A stretch of DNA of 64,000 nucleotides from Variovorax paradoxus (GTDB lineage Bacteria > Pseudomonadota > Gammaproteobacteria > Burkholderiales > Burkholderiaceae_C): positions 237,126 to 301,125 of the forward strand of contig NZ_JAGGNV010000003.1 in the NCBI RefSeq assembly GCF_018614955.1, written 5' to 3'. Both the position numbers and the translations under genes were made by a program. Shown one piece after another: positions 52,593 through 64,000 of this stretch. Below the pieces are notes generated by a model. It ran no database searches, had not been told where the DNA came from, and was given only the letters and a program-made list of their open reading frames with translations. Within the stretch, counting starts at the first letter, position 1, and the number at the start of each line of letters is the position of its first letter.

Positions 52593-53541
52593 ATCGCTCG
52601 AAGCCGCTGAAGCGGATGTCCGGCGCGCTCGTGTTGTGGCGCGAAGGGAGGCTGCGGCCGAAGCGCACTTCCGACGCCTGCAGCGTCGACACTTCCGGCA
52701 GCGGCTTGGTCTCGAGGGCGGATTGCGCCGTGGCCCGCCACGACACCTCGCTCATGTCGGCGTTGTCGGGCGCGACGTACATCGAGCGCAGGACCGCGAA
52801 TCGGGGGCCGTGCCGGCGTCCCGGCTTCATATCCACGTCGAGCGCAGTCCGCGACTCGCTGATTTCCTGAACATCGACCTTCGCGGCGCCGCCGTTCGCA
52901 AACTTGAGCCTGAACCGCAGCGGCTGCGTATCGACGGCGATGTCCGTGATGTTCGCCACCGGACGGCCGGCGTGCTCGACCGGGCCCATCACGAAGGAGG
53001 AGCCGTAGACGCCGTCGCCGAAGCGCGGCGCGGGCAGCGGCTTGATGCGCCAATAGCCGTCGGCCGGGTACATCACCAGCGCTTCGAGCGGCTTGGCGCC
53101 GGTCTTCGCGAAGATCTGGATCATGTGGAATCCGCCTGCGGTCTTGCGGCCGTCCACGCGCACCGGCACGCGCTGCGGCCGCCAGAAGCTGGGCAGCGTC
53201 ATGCCGACGACCATCCAGCGCGGCCCGTCGTGCAGCACTTCGCGGCGCTCCTTGAAGGCATAGCGCGGGTCGGTCGGATGCGTGGCGCCGTCGAAGTTGC
53301 AGCCCAAAAAATCGGGTGCAGTGATGTCTTTGTCGATGGATGCCAGATACACGGGTGGCAGCGCCTCGACGCGGAACTTGCGGATGTTCCTGCCGCCCAG
53401 GTTCAGCGAAACGTTGTCTTCTTCGGCGCAGGCGGTCGCGCGGGTCTCGTTGTCGATCGTCGCCTGGGCCGGCGCGGCCGAAACTGCCGCGGAAGACAGC
53501 AGGGCCCACAGCAGGGCGGCCGCACGGAGTCTGAGATGCAT
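52546..53541 (-). CDS. Secreted protein of unknown function
   Basis: 331 residues with a signal peptide (MHLRLRAAALLWALLSSAAVSA, cut near residue 24). The mature protein appears all-beta with few cysteines (TACAEEDN, LGCNFDG) and repeated strand-loop patterns. It has no motif I recognise. ATG 53541 follows AAGGAACCGAAGGA. The last ~15 residues are read from DNA that also encodes the end of hslO. It is the last gene of the leftward run from the P-loop gene (13-base gap), so it may ride on the enolase operon. Confidence 0.75.
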   Translation of the reverse strand: MHLRLRAAALLWALLSSAAVSAAPAQATIDNETRATACAEEDNVSLNLGGRNIRKFRVEALPPVYLASIDKDITAPDFLGCNFDGATHPTDPRYAFKERREVLHDGPRWMVVGMTLPSFWRPQRVPVRVDGRKTAGGFHMIQIFAKTGAKPLEALVMYPADGYWRIKPLPAPRFGDGVYGSSFVMGPVEHAGRPVANITDIAVDTQPLRFRLKFANGGAAKVDVQEISESRTALDVDMKPGRRHGPRFAVLRSMYVAPDNADMSEVSWRATAQSALETKPLPEVSTLQASEVRFGRSLPSRHNTSAPDIRFSGFERSTASPGSPATGRPAR

Positions 53542-53554
53542 TCCTTCGGTTCCT

Positions 53555-54019
53555 TTACGAGCGCTTCGCGACGAGATCGCTGAACAGCCTGTGTTCGCAC
53601 GCGGGATCGGAGCACTTCTCGCAGGACCAGGACCATGCAGCGGTCGCTCCTCGCGCGGCACTCCGGCGGGCGTCCGGATCTGCGGCCGCGTTGATCGCGT
53701 TCCATGCGTTGGCCAGTTGCTCCGCGCCTTCGCCGTGCACCACCGCAAAGCTCAGGTTCGCGTCCATCAGCGCCTTGCGCAGCATCTCATCGATCGGCGT
53801 CGGCGAGGCCGGGGCGATGAGCAGGATGAGTGCACGGCCGCGATACGCTTCGAGCGCGGCCGCATCGGCCGCGTGCTCCGGCAAGGGGTCGGCCACTAGC
53901 GTGGCGGCGATGCCGCGCTGCGCAAGCCGTTGCGAGAGCGTCTCGGCGAGCTGGGTCTTGCCGCTGTCATCCGCGCCGAGCAGCGCGATCACGCAGCCGG
54001 CCGGCAGCGCAGGCGTCAT
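53555..54019 (-). CDS. Small P-loop protein with C-terminal cysteine cluster
   Basis: 154 residues. A Walker-A motif GADDSGKT (15-22) is followed by kinase-like helices (QLAETLSQRLAQRG) and a Walker-B-like ALILLIAPASP. The C-terminus has CEKCSDPACEHRLF, three cysteines and a histidine that could hold zinc. The layout recalls small nucleoside or adenylylsulfate kinases, but substrate residues are not recognisable. It begins 4 bases after ftsB, in the enolase-ftsB operon. I know of no named family for it. Confidence 0.7.
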   Translation of the reverse strand: MTPALPAGCVIALLGADDSGKTQLAETLSQRLAQRGIAATLVADPLPEHAADAAALEAYRGRALILLIAPASPTPIDEMLRKALMDANLSFAVVHGEGAEQLANAWNAINAAADPDARRSAARGATAAWSWSCEKCSDPACEHRLFSDLVAKRS

Positions 54020-54023
54020 GGCA

Positions 54024-54299
54024 TCAGCGCGCGATCTGCACGAACACTTCGTTGGGCTTGACCATGCCGAGCTCCTGCCGCGCACGCTCCTCGACCATCT
54101 CGAGCCCTTCCTTCAAGTCGTTGACTTCGGAGTTGAGCCGGTCGTTGGTCACGGCCGCGCGCGCATTGGACTCCTTCTGCTCGGCCAGCTTGTCCTTGAG
54201 TTGCACCACGTCGCGCACGCTCCCGCGCCCGGTCCAGAGCTGCCACTGGAGGATCAGCAGCAGCAGGACCAGGATGATCGGGACGATGCGTGAACGCAT
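54024..54299 (-). CDS. ftsB: Cell division protein FtsB
   Basis: 91-residue bitopic divisome protein that forms the FtsQ-FtsL-FtsB complex. One membrane helix (about 5-20) is followed by a coiled coil (about 28-70, VVQLKDKLAEQKESNARAA). The C-terminal EERARQELGMVKPNE is the conserved FtsB end. The start codon is 18 bases after the eno stop, the usual eno-ftsB order. The P-loop gene follows closely. Expression presumably comes from the eno or upstream promoter. Confidence 0.93.
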   Translation of the reverse strand: MRSRIVPIILVLLLLILQWQLWTGRGSVRDVVQLKDKLAEQKESNARAAVTNDRLNSEVNDLKEGLEMVEERARQELGMVKPNEVFVQIAR

Positions 54300-54317
54300 T
54301 GCGTCTCGGTCGCAGCG

Positions 54318-55613
<1,296 letters not shown>

Positions 55614-55626
55614 TCAAATAGACGGA

Positions 55627-55910
55627 TCACACACCTTCGACGACGATCATGCGCATGATCGCCGCGCCCTGGCGCGACGCGCGCGCCTTGCCGTATTCGG
55701 GCGAATCATTGAATTTCTTCGCCGCCTCGACGCTCGGAAACTTGAGCAGCACGAGGCGCTGCGGATGCCAGTCGCCTTCGAGCACCTCGACCTTGCCGCC
55801 GCGCACGCAGACTTCGGCGCCGTGCGCCTTCATGGCCTCGGAGGACCACTTCTTGTACTCCTCATATTGCGTCGGATTCGTCACCTCGACATTCGCGATG
55901 ATGTATGCGC

Positions 55911-55914
<4 letters not shown>
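55627..55914 (-). CDS. DUF1330 protein
   Basis: 95-residue dimeric alpha-beta barrel protein starting [20 protein letters not shown]. The conserved core is [25 protein letters not shown] followed by [14 protein letters not shown]1330 proteins have the fold of small monooxygenase-like proteins, with no proven activity. Its ATG overlaps the kdsA stop (ATGA), and eno follows 25 bases after its stop, so it is a translationally coupled passenger between two essential genes. This insertion is common in Comamonadaceae. Confidence 0.88.
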
Positions 55915-58482
<2,568 letters not shown>

Positions 58483-58536
58483 GGTGGGGGCTGTTGCCCC
58501 GGCCGCCGTAGGGCCGCCACAGATACACTGCCGGCC

Positions 58537-59763
58537 ATGCAAGACCTCGCAGGAAAACACATCGTTCTGGGCCTGACCGGTGGCATCGCCTGCTACAAGT
58601 CGGCCGAACTTTGCAGGCTGCTCGTCAAGGCCGGCGCCACCGTGCAGGTGGTGATGACCGAGGCCGCCACGCAGTTCATCACGCCGGTGACCATGCAGGC
58701 GCTGTCCGGTCGGCCGGTGTACACCTCGCAATGGGACGGGCGCGAGGCCAACAACATGCCGCACATCAACCTGAGCCGCGAGGCCGATGCGATCGTGCTG
58801 GCGCCCGCGAGCGCCGATTTCATCGCCCGGCTGGTGCAGGGCCGCTCCGATGAACTGCTGAGCCTCCTGTGCCTCGCGCGTCCGGCCGAGCGCGTGCCGC
58901 TGCTGATTGCGCCGGCCATGAATCGCGAGATGTGGGTTCATCCGGCCACGCAGCGCAACCTGCGCCAGGTCGACGCCGATGGCGCGCGGGTGCTGGGTGT
59001 CGGCAACGGCTGGCAGGCCTGCGGCGAGACCGGCGACGGACGCATGCTCGAGGCCGAGCAACTGCTCGAAGAAATCGTGGCGCAGTTCCAGCCCAAGGTG
59101 CTGGCCGGCCGGCGCCTGGTCGTCACGGCCGGCCCGACCTTCGAGGCACTCGATCCGATCCGCGGCATCACCAACCACTCGTCGGGCAAGATGGGCTTTG
59201 CGATCGCGCGCGCGGCGCGCGAGGCGGGCGCCGAGGTCACGCTGGTGGCCGGCCCGGTGCACCTGCCCACGCCGCGCGGCGTCGCACGCATCGACGTGAT
59301 GTCGGCCAGGGAGATGCTCGACGCGACCTTGCGCGCCACGCAGGATGCGGCAGTCTTCGTCGCGACGGCAGCGGTGGCCGACTGGCGGCCGGCTTCCCAC
59401 AGCGAGCACAAGATCAAGAAAGACGGCAGCGGCAAGCCGCCGGTGCTCCATTTCGTCGAGAACGACGACATCCTGCTGACCGTCGCGCAGGGCGAGCGCG
59501 CCAAGGCCGGCCAGCTGTTCTGCGTCGGTTTTGCGGCGGAAAGCGAAAACCTGGCCGAGCACGCGAAGGCCAAGCGCGAACGCAAGGGCATTCCGCTCCT
59601 GGTCGGCAACATCGGCCCGCTGACCTTCGGGCAGGACCACAACAGCCTGCTGCTGGTCGACGCCAAGGGCGTGCGCGAGTTGCCGCGTGCGCCCAAGCTC
59701 ACGCTGGCGCGCGAACTGGTTGCGGAAATCGCGGCACGCCTGCCGGCAAGGAGCCAGCGATGA
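58537..59763 (+). CDS. coaBC: Bifunctional phosphopantothenoylcysteine synthetase/decarboxylase
   Basis: 408 residues, two coenzyme A steps. The N-terminal CoaC flavoprotein (about 1-180) has [17 protein letters not shown], the active-site histidine in MPHINLS, and the cysteine in [10 protein letters not shown]. The C-terminal CoaB domain (about 190-400) starts [26 protein letters not shown], with the [12 protein letters not shown] loop. ATG 58537 is chosen over an earlier in-frame start. The stop overlaps the next gene's ATG (ATGA), coupling it to a membrane protein and then dut. Confidence 0.96.
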   Translation: MQDLAGKHIVLGLTGGIACYKSAELCRLLVKAGATVQVVMTEAATQFITPVTMQALSGRPVYTSQWDGREANNMPHINLSREADAIVLAPASADFIARLVQGRSDELLSLLCLARPAERVPLLIAPAMNREMWVHPATQRNLRQVDADGARVLGVGNGWQACGETGDGRMLEAEQLLEEIVAQFQPKVLAGRRLVVTAGPTFEALDPIRGITNHSSGKMGFAIARAAREAGAEVTLVAGPVHLPTPRGVARIDVMSAREMLDATLRATQDAAVFVATAAVADWRPASHSEHKIKKDGSGKPPVLHFVENDDILLTVAQGERAKAGQLFCVGFAAESENLAEHAKAKRERKGIPLLVGNIGPLTFGQDHNSLLLVDAKGVRELPRAPKLTLARELVAEIAARLPARSQR

Positions 59764-60224
59764 ATCCCCAATGGAACACGCCGCCTGATGGCGACTTCGC
59801 GAGCTACGTGGAACGGCTGACCGCGCAGGCGGCGCTTCCCAGGCGCGAGAACCAGAACGGCGAGCACGGTCTGGACGTCGGCATGACGCCTTCCTCCGAG
59901 CCGCACAGCGCGGTCGCGGACGCGGCCTCCGCCGCGCGGCGCAGCGCCCAGTCGAACGGCGAGATGCGCCCGGCGGCAGGCAGCGGCGACGTGATGCGCA
60001 AGATGATCAAGGCGCTGGCCATCGTTTGGGTCCTGATCCTGCTGGTGCTGCTGGCGCTCGACGTGCCCTTGGGCATCGTCGCCGTGGTGTTCGCGTTCGG
60101 CCTCTGGCTCGCGCACAAGCTGCGGCGGCTGGCGCTTCCGCCCGGCATGGAAAACTGGAAGCAATGGGTCGAGGCAGCGGCCAGGAAGCAGCAAGAACAT
60201 CAGCAGCAAAGGCGTGGCAAGTAA
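59760..60224 (+). CDS. Hypothetical two-helix membrane protein between coaBC and dut
   Basis: 154 residues. A polar, probably disordered N-terminal half (to about 85) is followed by a hydrophobic stretch (ALAIVWVLILLVLLALDVPLGIVAVVFAFGLWLAH, about 92-126) long enough for two helices. A basic Gln-rich tail (KQQEHQQQRRGK) ends the protein. No known domain. It overlaps coaBC by ATGA, and dut starts right after its stop (TAAGTG). The neighbours suggest co-expression only. Confidence 0.75.
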   Translation: MNPQWNTPPDGDFASYVERLTAQAALPRRENQNGEHGLDVGMTPSSEPHSAVADAASAARRSAQSNGEMRPAAGSGDVMRKMIKALAIVWVLILLVLLALDVPLGIVAVVFAFGLWLAHKLRRLALPPGMENWKQWVEAAARKQQEHQQQRRGK

Positions 60225-60671
60225 GTGAAAGTCGACCTCCGAATCCTCGATCCCCGCATGCAGGACCAGTTGCCTGCCTATGCAACCTCCGGGAGCGCCG
60301 GGCTGGACCTGCGCGCCTGCCTCGACGCGCCCATCACGCTGGAACCGAACGCCTGGCAACTGGTGGGCACCGGCATCTCGATCCACCTGGCCGATCCCGG
60401 CTACGCTGCGCTGATCCTGCCGCGCTCGGGCCTGGGCCACAAGCACGGCATCGTGCTCGGCAACCTTGTGGGCCTGATCGACAGCGACTACCAGGGCGAG
60501 CTGAAGGTCAGCGCCTGGAACCGCAGCGACACCGCCTTCGTGCTGCAGCCGATGGAGCGGCTGGCCCAGCTGGTGATCGTGCCGGTGGTGCAGGCGCAGT
60601 TCCGGGTGGTGTCGGAATTCCCGCCCAGCGAGCGCGGCGAAGGCGGCTACGGCTCGACCGGCAAGCATTGA
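60225..60671 (+). CDS. dut: dUTP diphosphatase (dUTPase)
   Basis: 148-residue trimeric enzyme that hydrolyses dUTP to dUMP, keeping uracil out of DNA. Motifs I-V are present: [47 protein letters not shown] and the P-loop-like [13 protein letters not shown]. The start is GTG 60225 ([11 protein letters not shown]), immediately after the upstream stop. coaBC-dut proximity is common in proteobacteria. No terminator of classical form follows. Confidence 0.96.
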   Translation: MKVDLRILDPRMQDQLPAYATSGSAGLDLRACLDAPITLEPNAWQLVGTGISIHLADPGYAALILPRSGLGHKHGIVLGNLVGLIDSDYQGELKVSAWNRSDTAFVLQPMERLAQLVIVPVVQAQFRVVSEFPPSERGEGGYGSTGKH

Positions 60672-60760
60672 GGCGAGGGGCTGTAGGCTCGCTCCCACAG
60701 GTAAAGAATGGAACCGGCGATGCGGCTTCGGCATCGAAGGTTTCAACATGTGTGCACGGT

Positions 60761-60780
60761 CATCGCGCAAGCGCGCGATG
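60761..60780. repeat. Inverted repeat upstream of the glycine-zipper lipoprotein
   Basis: CATCGCGC and GCGCGATG are perfect 8-bp inverted copies around AAGC, in the 167-base gap between dut and the lipoprotein gene. No T-run follows. It could be a dut 3' hairpin or an operator. The rest of the gap shows nothing I can name. Confidence 0.35.
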
Positions 60781-60838
60781 CGTTGAGACACATGCAGAGG
60801 GCGCATCGCGCCAGACCTGTTTCGAGGAGCACTACACC

Positions 60839-61330
60839 ATGAAAATTTCAATCCGCCTTGTTTCCGTCGCTGCATCCGTTCTTGCGCTCGCGACCCTGAC
60901 CGCCTGCGTGGCGCCGGCGCCGGTCTATCAGACCTCGCGCTATCCGTACCAGCCGGTGCAGCCGGTGGCCCAGTCACCCTATGTGGAATATGGCCACGTG
61001 GCCAACATCGAGGTGCTGCGCAGCCAGACCGCGGGCACCGGCACCAGCGGCGGCGGTGCGGTGGCCGGCGGCGTCCTCGGCGGCGTGGTCGGCAACCAGT
61101 TCGGCCATGGCAGCGGCCGCGCGGCGGCCACCGCGCTGGGCGTGGTTGGCGGCGCCTTGCTGGGCAACAGCATCGAGGCCAACCGCAACGCGCCGCGCGT
61201 CTACGAAAGCTATCGCGTCTCGATCCAGACCGACAACGGCGGCTACCGCTCCTTCGATGTGCCGAGTCCGGGCGACCTGCGTGTCGGCGACCGCGTGCGC
61301 ATCGACGGCGGCCAGATCTCGCGCTTCTGA
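60839..61330 (+). CDS. Glycine-zipper outer-membrane lipoprotein (SlyB/Pcp-like)
   Basis: 163 residues. A lipoprotein signal ends in LTAC (C23). A proline/tyrosine-rich linker is followed by a central glycine-zipper (GGGAVAGGVLGGVVGN and GVVGGALLGN). The C-terminal domain (YRVSIQTDNGGYRSFDVP) is typical of the 17-kDa antigen/SlyB group, outer-membrane lipoproteins that stabilise the envelope. GAGGAG precedes the ATG at 60839. It is monocistronic with a strong terminator. Confidence 0.9.
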   Translation: MKISIRLVSVAASVLALATLTACVAPAPVYQTSRYPYQPVQPVAQSPYVEYGHVANIEVLRSQTAGTGTSGGGAVAGGVLGGVVGNQFGHGSGRAAATALGVVGGALLGNSIEANRNAPRVYESYRVSIQTDNGGYRSFDVPSPGDLRVGDRVRIDGGQISRF

Positions 61331-61350
61331 GCGCGCAGCGCACAAAGGAA

Positions 61351-61377
61351 AAGCCGGGCACTGCCCGGCTTTTTTTG
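61351..61377 (+). terminator. Intrinsic terminator between the lipoprotein and FKBP genes
   Basis: AAGCCGGGC (61351-61359) pairs with GCCCGGCTT (61363-61371) around ACT, followed by T7. A T4 tail exists on the minus strand too, so it may serve both convergent genes. Confidence 0.9.
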
Positions 61378-61390
61378 TCCCTTTTCCCTT

Positions 61391-61915
61391 TTAATGCAGC
61401 AGGTCGTTCCCCGGCGCCATCGGCGGCACCTTGAAGAAGCCGGTGCCCGCCGTGCCCCTGCCGATTTCTTCTTCAGTGGCTTCGCGCACCGACTTCACCG
61501 TCATGTCGAGCCGGATCGCGATGCCTGCGAGCGGATGGTTGCCGTCGAGCACCAGGTGCTCGGGATAGACCTCGCTCACGGTGTAGATCGCGTCCTTGGG
61601 AATGTCAGGATTCACGCCCGCGGGCAAGGCGGCGCCGTCGAAGGTCATGCCTTCTTCCGTGCCTTCCGGAAAGAGGGCTCGCGGCTCGAGGAAGAGCAGC
61701 TGGTCGTTGAAGTCGCCGAAGGCCTGTTCGGGTTCCAGCTGGAGCAGCACCCGCGCCCCCGGCCCGTGGCCGAGCAGGGCGGCCTCGATCGCATCGAAGA
61801 GATCGTCGCCGCCGACCAGGAACTCGACCGGATCGTCGAGTACGTCGAGCACCTCGCCCAGGGTGTCTTTCAGCGTCCAGGTCAGGCCGACCACGCATTG
61901 TTCAGAGATTTCCAT
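61391..61915 (-). CDS. FKBP-type peptidyl-prolyl isomerase (SlyD/SlpA-like)
   Basis: 174 residues. It has the SlyD-type layout: EQCVVGLTWTLKDTLGEVLD at the start, FLVGGDDLFDAIEAALLGHGPG, then LEPEQAFGDFND (catalytic region) and an inserted chaperone-like flap. The end HPLAGIAIRLDMTVKSVREAT returns to the FKBP core. There is no C-terminal metal-binding histidine tail as in E. coli SlyD. It is divergent from the RoxA-like gene with only 14 bases between start codons, so promoters must lie within the coding regions. Confidence 0.9.
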   Translation of the reverse strand: MEISEQCVVGLTWTLKDTLGEVLDVLDDPVEFLVGGDDLFDAIEAALLGHGPGARVLLQLEPEQAFGDFNDQLLFLEPRALFPEGTEEGMTFDGAALPAGVNPDIPKDAIYTVSEVYPEHLVLDGNHPLAGIAIRLDMTVKSVREATEEEIGRGTAGTGFFKVPPMAPGNDLLH

Positions 61916-61929
61916 TGCAGAATTCTCCC

Positions 61930-63069
61930 ATGGAGACTCATCGACCCTTGCCTTTGCTCGGCGGCCTCAGCGCTTCGCAATTCATGCGCCGTCACTGGCA
62001 GAAGAAGCCGCTGCTCGTGCGCCAGGCCGTGCCCGCGATGGTGCCACCGATCGAGCGCCAGGCGCTGTTCGCGCTGGCCGAGCGCGAGGAGGTCGAGTCG
62101 CGGCTGATTCGCCACGGCAAGGCGGGTTGGACGCTGCGGCATGGCCCCTTGCAGCGCAGGGCGCTGCCATCGCTGAAGCAACCCGACTGGACGCTGCTGG
62201 TGCAAGGGGTCGATCTGCATCACCAGGGCGTTCATGAATTGTTGCAACAGTTCCGTTTCGTTCCCGACGCGCGGCTCGACGACCTGATGATCAGCTACGC
62301 GAGCGACGGCGGCGGGGTCGGTCCGCACTTCGACAGCTACGACGTGTTTCTGCTGCAGGCGCAGGGACAGCGCCGCTGGTCCATCGGCAAGCAGCGCGAT
62401 CTGCGTTTGCAGCCCGAGGTTCCGCTCAAGATCCTGGCGCAGTTCGAGCCGGAGCAGAGCTTCGTGCTCGCACCCGGCGACATGCTCTATCTGCCGCCGC
62501 GCTACGCGCACGAAGGCGTCGCGGTCGGCGGCGACTGCATGACGTACTCGATCGGCCTGCGCGCGCCGGCTGCAGCCCCGCTCGGCGTCGACCTGCTCGC
62601 GCGCATCGCGGAGGCGCAGGCCGAAGCGCTGGAGGATGCGCCGATGAAGACGGTCGTTCACTACCGCGATCCCGCGCAGCCTGCCGTGGAGGCGCCGGCG
62701 GCGATACCGCCCGCCCTGCAAGCTTTTGCGCGCGATGCAGTGCTGGCGGCCTTGCGCGACCCCGGCGCGATCGACCGTGCGCTGGGCGAATCGATGACCG
62801 AGCCCAAGCCCACGGTCTGGTTCGACCAGGGCGAGCAACCGTCGGTGTTGGCCGGCGTTGCGCTCGACCGCCGCACGCGCATCCTCTACGACGCGCGGCA
62901 TCTCTACATCAACGGCGAAAGCTTCCGCGCCTCCGGCCGCGATGCGAAGCTGATGCGCCTGCTGGCCGATCAGCGCGCGCTCGGTGCGCGCGATCTCCGA
63001 GGCGCGAGCGAAGATGCGCTGGCGCTGCTGGGCGACTGGTGCGAAGCGGGGTGGCTGCATGCCGAATGA
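61930..63069 (+). CDS. RoxA/YcfD-like ribosomal protein arginine hydroxylase (JmjC cupin)
   Basis: 379-residue Fe(II)/2-oxoglutarate oxygenase. The iron ligands are H133 and D135 in VGPHFDSYDVF and H194 in PRYAHEGVAV, with the strand ALAPGDMLYLPP-like region before it. The C-terminal dimerisation and winged-helix domain (after about 250) matches the YcfD group, which hydroxylates an arginine of ribosomal protein uL16. ATG 61930 is preferred to the earlier in-frame codon at 61915, which would overlap the slyD start codon. The next small gene overlaps its stop by 11 bases. Confidence 0.88.
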   Translation: METHRPLPLLGGLSASQFMRRHWQKKPLLVRQAVPAMVPPIERQALFALAEREEVESRLIRHGKAGWTLRHGPLQRRALPSLKQPDWTLLVQGVDLHHQGVHELLQQFRFVPDARLDDLMISYASDGGGVGPHFDSYDVFLLQAQGQRRWSIGKQRDLRLQPEVPLKILAQFEPEQSFVLAPGDMLYLPPRYAHEGVAVGGDCMTYSIGLRAPAAAPLGVDLLARIAEAQAEALEDAPMKTVVHYRDPAQPAVEAPAAIPPALQAFARDAVLAALRDPGAIDRALGESMTEPKPTVWFDQGEQPSVLAGVALDRRTRILYDARHLYINGESFRASGRDAKLMRLLADQRALGARDLRGASEDALALLGDWCEAGWLHAE

Positions 63070-63565
63070 AGAAGTCGACGATACGTCCTTGCCCGAAGGG
63101 CCCTTCGATGGCCGCCGTGCCTTCCAGGCCCACCTGCATGCGGCGCTCGCTGCCGCCGCCCAGCAGAACTGGCGCGAAATCATCTTCTCCGACCCCGGCT
63201 TCGGCGACTGGCCGCTGGGCGAGCGTGCCATCGCCGATGCGCTGCAGGCCTGGTCGGCCAACGGGCGCAGCTTGGTGTTGCTGGCGCAGCGCTTCGACGT
63301 GTTCGAGCGCGAACATGCACGCTTCGTGCATTGGCGCCGCATGTGGAGCCACATCGTCGATTGCCGGGCCTGCGACGGGCCGGGCCTGCCGCAGGTGCCT
63401 AGCGGCATCTGGACGCCGTCCTGGTTCCTGAATCGCATCGATGTCGAGCGCAGCCGCGGGCTCTGCGGCCGCGAGCCCGAGGGCCGGCGCGCCTTGCGCG
63501 AAAGAATCGACGAGTGCCTGCGCCACGGCCGGCCGGCCTTTCCGGCTTCCACGCTCGGTTTGTAA
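63059..63565 (+). CDS. Hypothetical 168-residue protein (PLD-like/DUF of Burkholderiales)
   Basis: 168 residues, no signal or membrane segment. A tryptophan- and histidine-rich core (FGDWPLGERAIADALQAW, FVHWRRMWSHIVDCRAC) and a few cysteines are visible. A catalytic motif is not evident to me. The ATG at 63059 overlaps the end of the RoxA-like gene by 11 bases, so the two are translated together and may act on a related target. A homologue next to the RoxA gene occurs in related genomes, from memory. Confidence 0.75.
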   Translation: MPNEEVDDTSLPEGPFDGRRAFQAHLHAALAAAAQQNWREIIFSDPGFGDWPLGERAIADALQAWSANGRSLVLLAQRFDVFEREHARFVHWRRMWSHIVDCRACDGPGLPQVPSGIWTPSWFLNRIDVERSRGLCGREPEGRRALRERIDECLRHGRPAFPASTLGL

Positions 63566-63658
63566 GCCAATGCCGCGAATCGCCCCTCCGTACATCATCC
63601 TGAGAGGGTGCAGGTCTAGAATTTTTCCTTCGAGACCTTCATCCAAAGGAGTCATGTA

Positions 63659-63931
63659 ATGAGAAATTCCGTCCTGCTCGCCTCGCTGATCGCCGCTGCT
63701 GCACTGGCTGCTTGCGGCAAGAAGGAGGAATCCGCGCCGGCCGTCGTCACCCCGCCGCCTGCCTCGGTCACGCCGGCACCCGCACCTCCGCCTCCACCGG
63801 CAGCAGCACCTGCAACGCCCGACACGTCGGCCACGACGCCTGCACCGTCGCCCGGCTCGCAGTCGGCACTCGATGCGGCCAATGCCGCGACCGAAGCGGC
63901 CAAGAAGAAAGAGGAAGCACCCAAGCAGTAA
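63659..63931 (+). CDS. Small proline/alanine-rich lipoprotein
   Basis: 90 residues. The signal MRNSVLLASLIAAAALAAC has a clear lipobox (LAAC, C19). The mature part is a Pro/Ala/Thr-rich, probably extended tether followed by an alanine-rich helix with a KKKEEAPKQ end. Such short proteins may link the membrane to peptidoglycan or act as spacers; no function is known. AAAGGAG lies before the ATG, and a UUCG-loop terminator follows. Confidence 0.8.
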   Translation: MRNSVLLASLIAAAALAACGKKEESAPAVVTPPPASVTPAPAPPPPPAAAPATPDTSATTPAPSPGSQSALDAANAATEAAKKKEEAPKQ

Positions 63932-63949
63932 GGCTGCAGCAGATGCGGA

Positions 63950-63974
63950 AAGGCCGCCTTCGGGCGGCCTTTTT
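63950..63974 (+). terminator. Intrinsic terminator with TTCG loop
   Basis: AAGGCCGCC (63950-63958) pairs with GGCGGCCTT (63963-63971) around the stable tetraloop TTCG, followed by a T-run. Classical form, 19 bases past the lipoprotein stop. Confidence 0.9.
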
Positions 63975-64000
63975 CATTGTGCGCCCAGCATGGGCGCACT

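Noticed and set aside
60761..60780. Hairpin before the lipoprotein gene as a riboswitch or small RNA
   Set aside because: It is a single 8-bp hairpin with no conserved riboswitch features or T-run, so it is recorded only as a repeat.

Overview
The window reads as a gene-dense chromosome segment of a high-GC betaproteobacterium, most likely Burkholderiales, family Comamonadaceae, Variovorax-like. The reasons are the strong G/C third-position bias, two Bug-type periplasmic receptors, the pyrG-kdsA-DUF1330-eno-ftsB order, and a Variovorax-style G/C palindrome next to miaA. I see no rRNA, tRNA, CRISPR array, phage, transposase or origin. No gap between genes exceeds 300 bases.

Region 1 (1-6010) is a redox and metal block. 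A CcdA/DsbD-type thiol transporter (cut by the window edge) lies downstream of a histidine kinase. Next come ohr (organic peroxide reductase), an OmpR-type response regulator on the other strand, an exported thioredoxin-like protein, and a divergent DUF2182/DUF1326 pair. The kinase, ohr, regulator and thioredoxin genes share a 15-bp motif (consensus GATACACAGGCATAC) in the same orientation, with a -10-like hexamer starting 31-32 bases after the motif. I infer a two-component regulon for thiol or peroxide stress.

Region 2 (6011-22776) is accessory. It holds an FkbM methyltransferase, an FtsX-type permease without its ATPase, an ECF42-type sigma factor coupled to a DGPF/YCII protein, and a two-gene surface system: a 2005-residue DUF11/SdrD-B repeat protein overlapping by ATGA a 1412-residue OmpA-domain plus beta-barrel protein. 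An MFS exporter follows.

Region 3 (22777-35027) has phoX and a GntR-controlled operon (EctD-like dioxygenase, SAF-domain dehydrogenase, amidase). It also has a divergent TetR/MFS pair with a perfect operator-like palindrome, a LolD-type ATPase coupled to miaA, a Bcr/CflA exporter and a lipoprotein hydrolase.

Region 4 (35028-50207) mixes housekeeping genes (mutL, dedA, amiC-tsaE, queG, xerD) with transport genes (NCS1, AEC, two Bug proteins). A TetR-thiolase-MaoC module shares a CTACC-N8-GGTAG operator, and its tetR mRNA may be leaderless.

Region 5 (50204-64000) is mostly core: a ferritin-like DUF455 protein, gamma-carbonic anhydrase, hslO, then the leftward pyrG-kdsA-DUF1330-eno-ftsB-P-loop run, divergent from the rightward coaBC-membrane protein-dut run. 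It ends with a glycine-zipper lipoprotein, an FKBP isomerase, a RoxA-like ribosomal oxygenase and a small lipoprotein.
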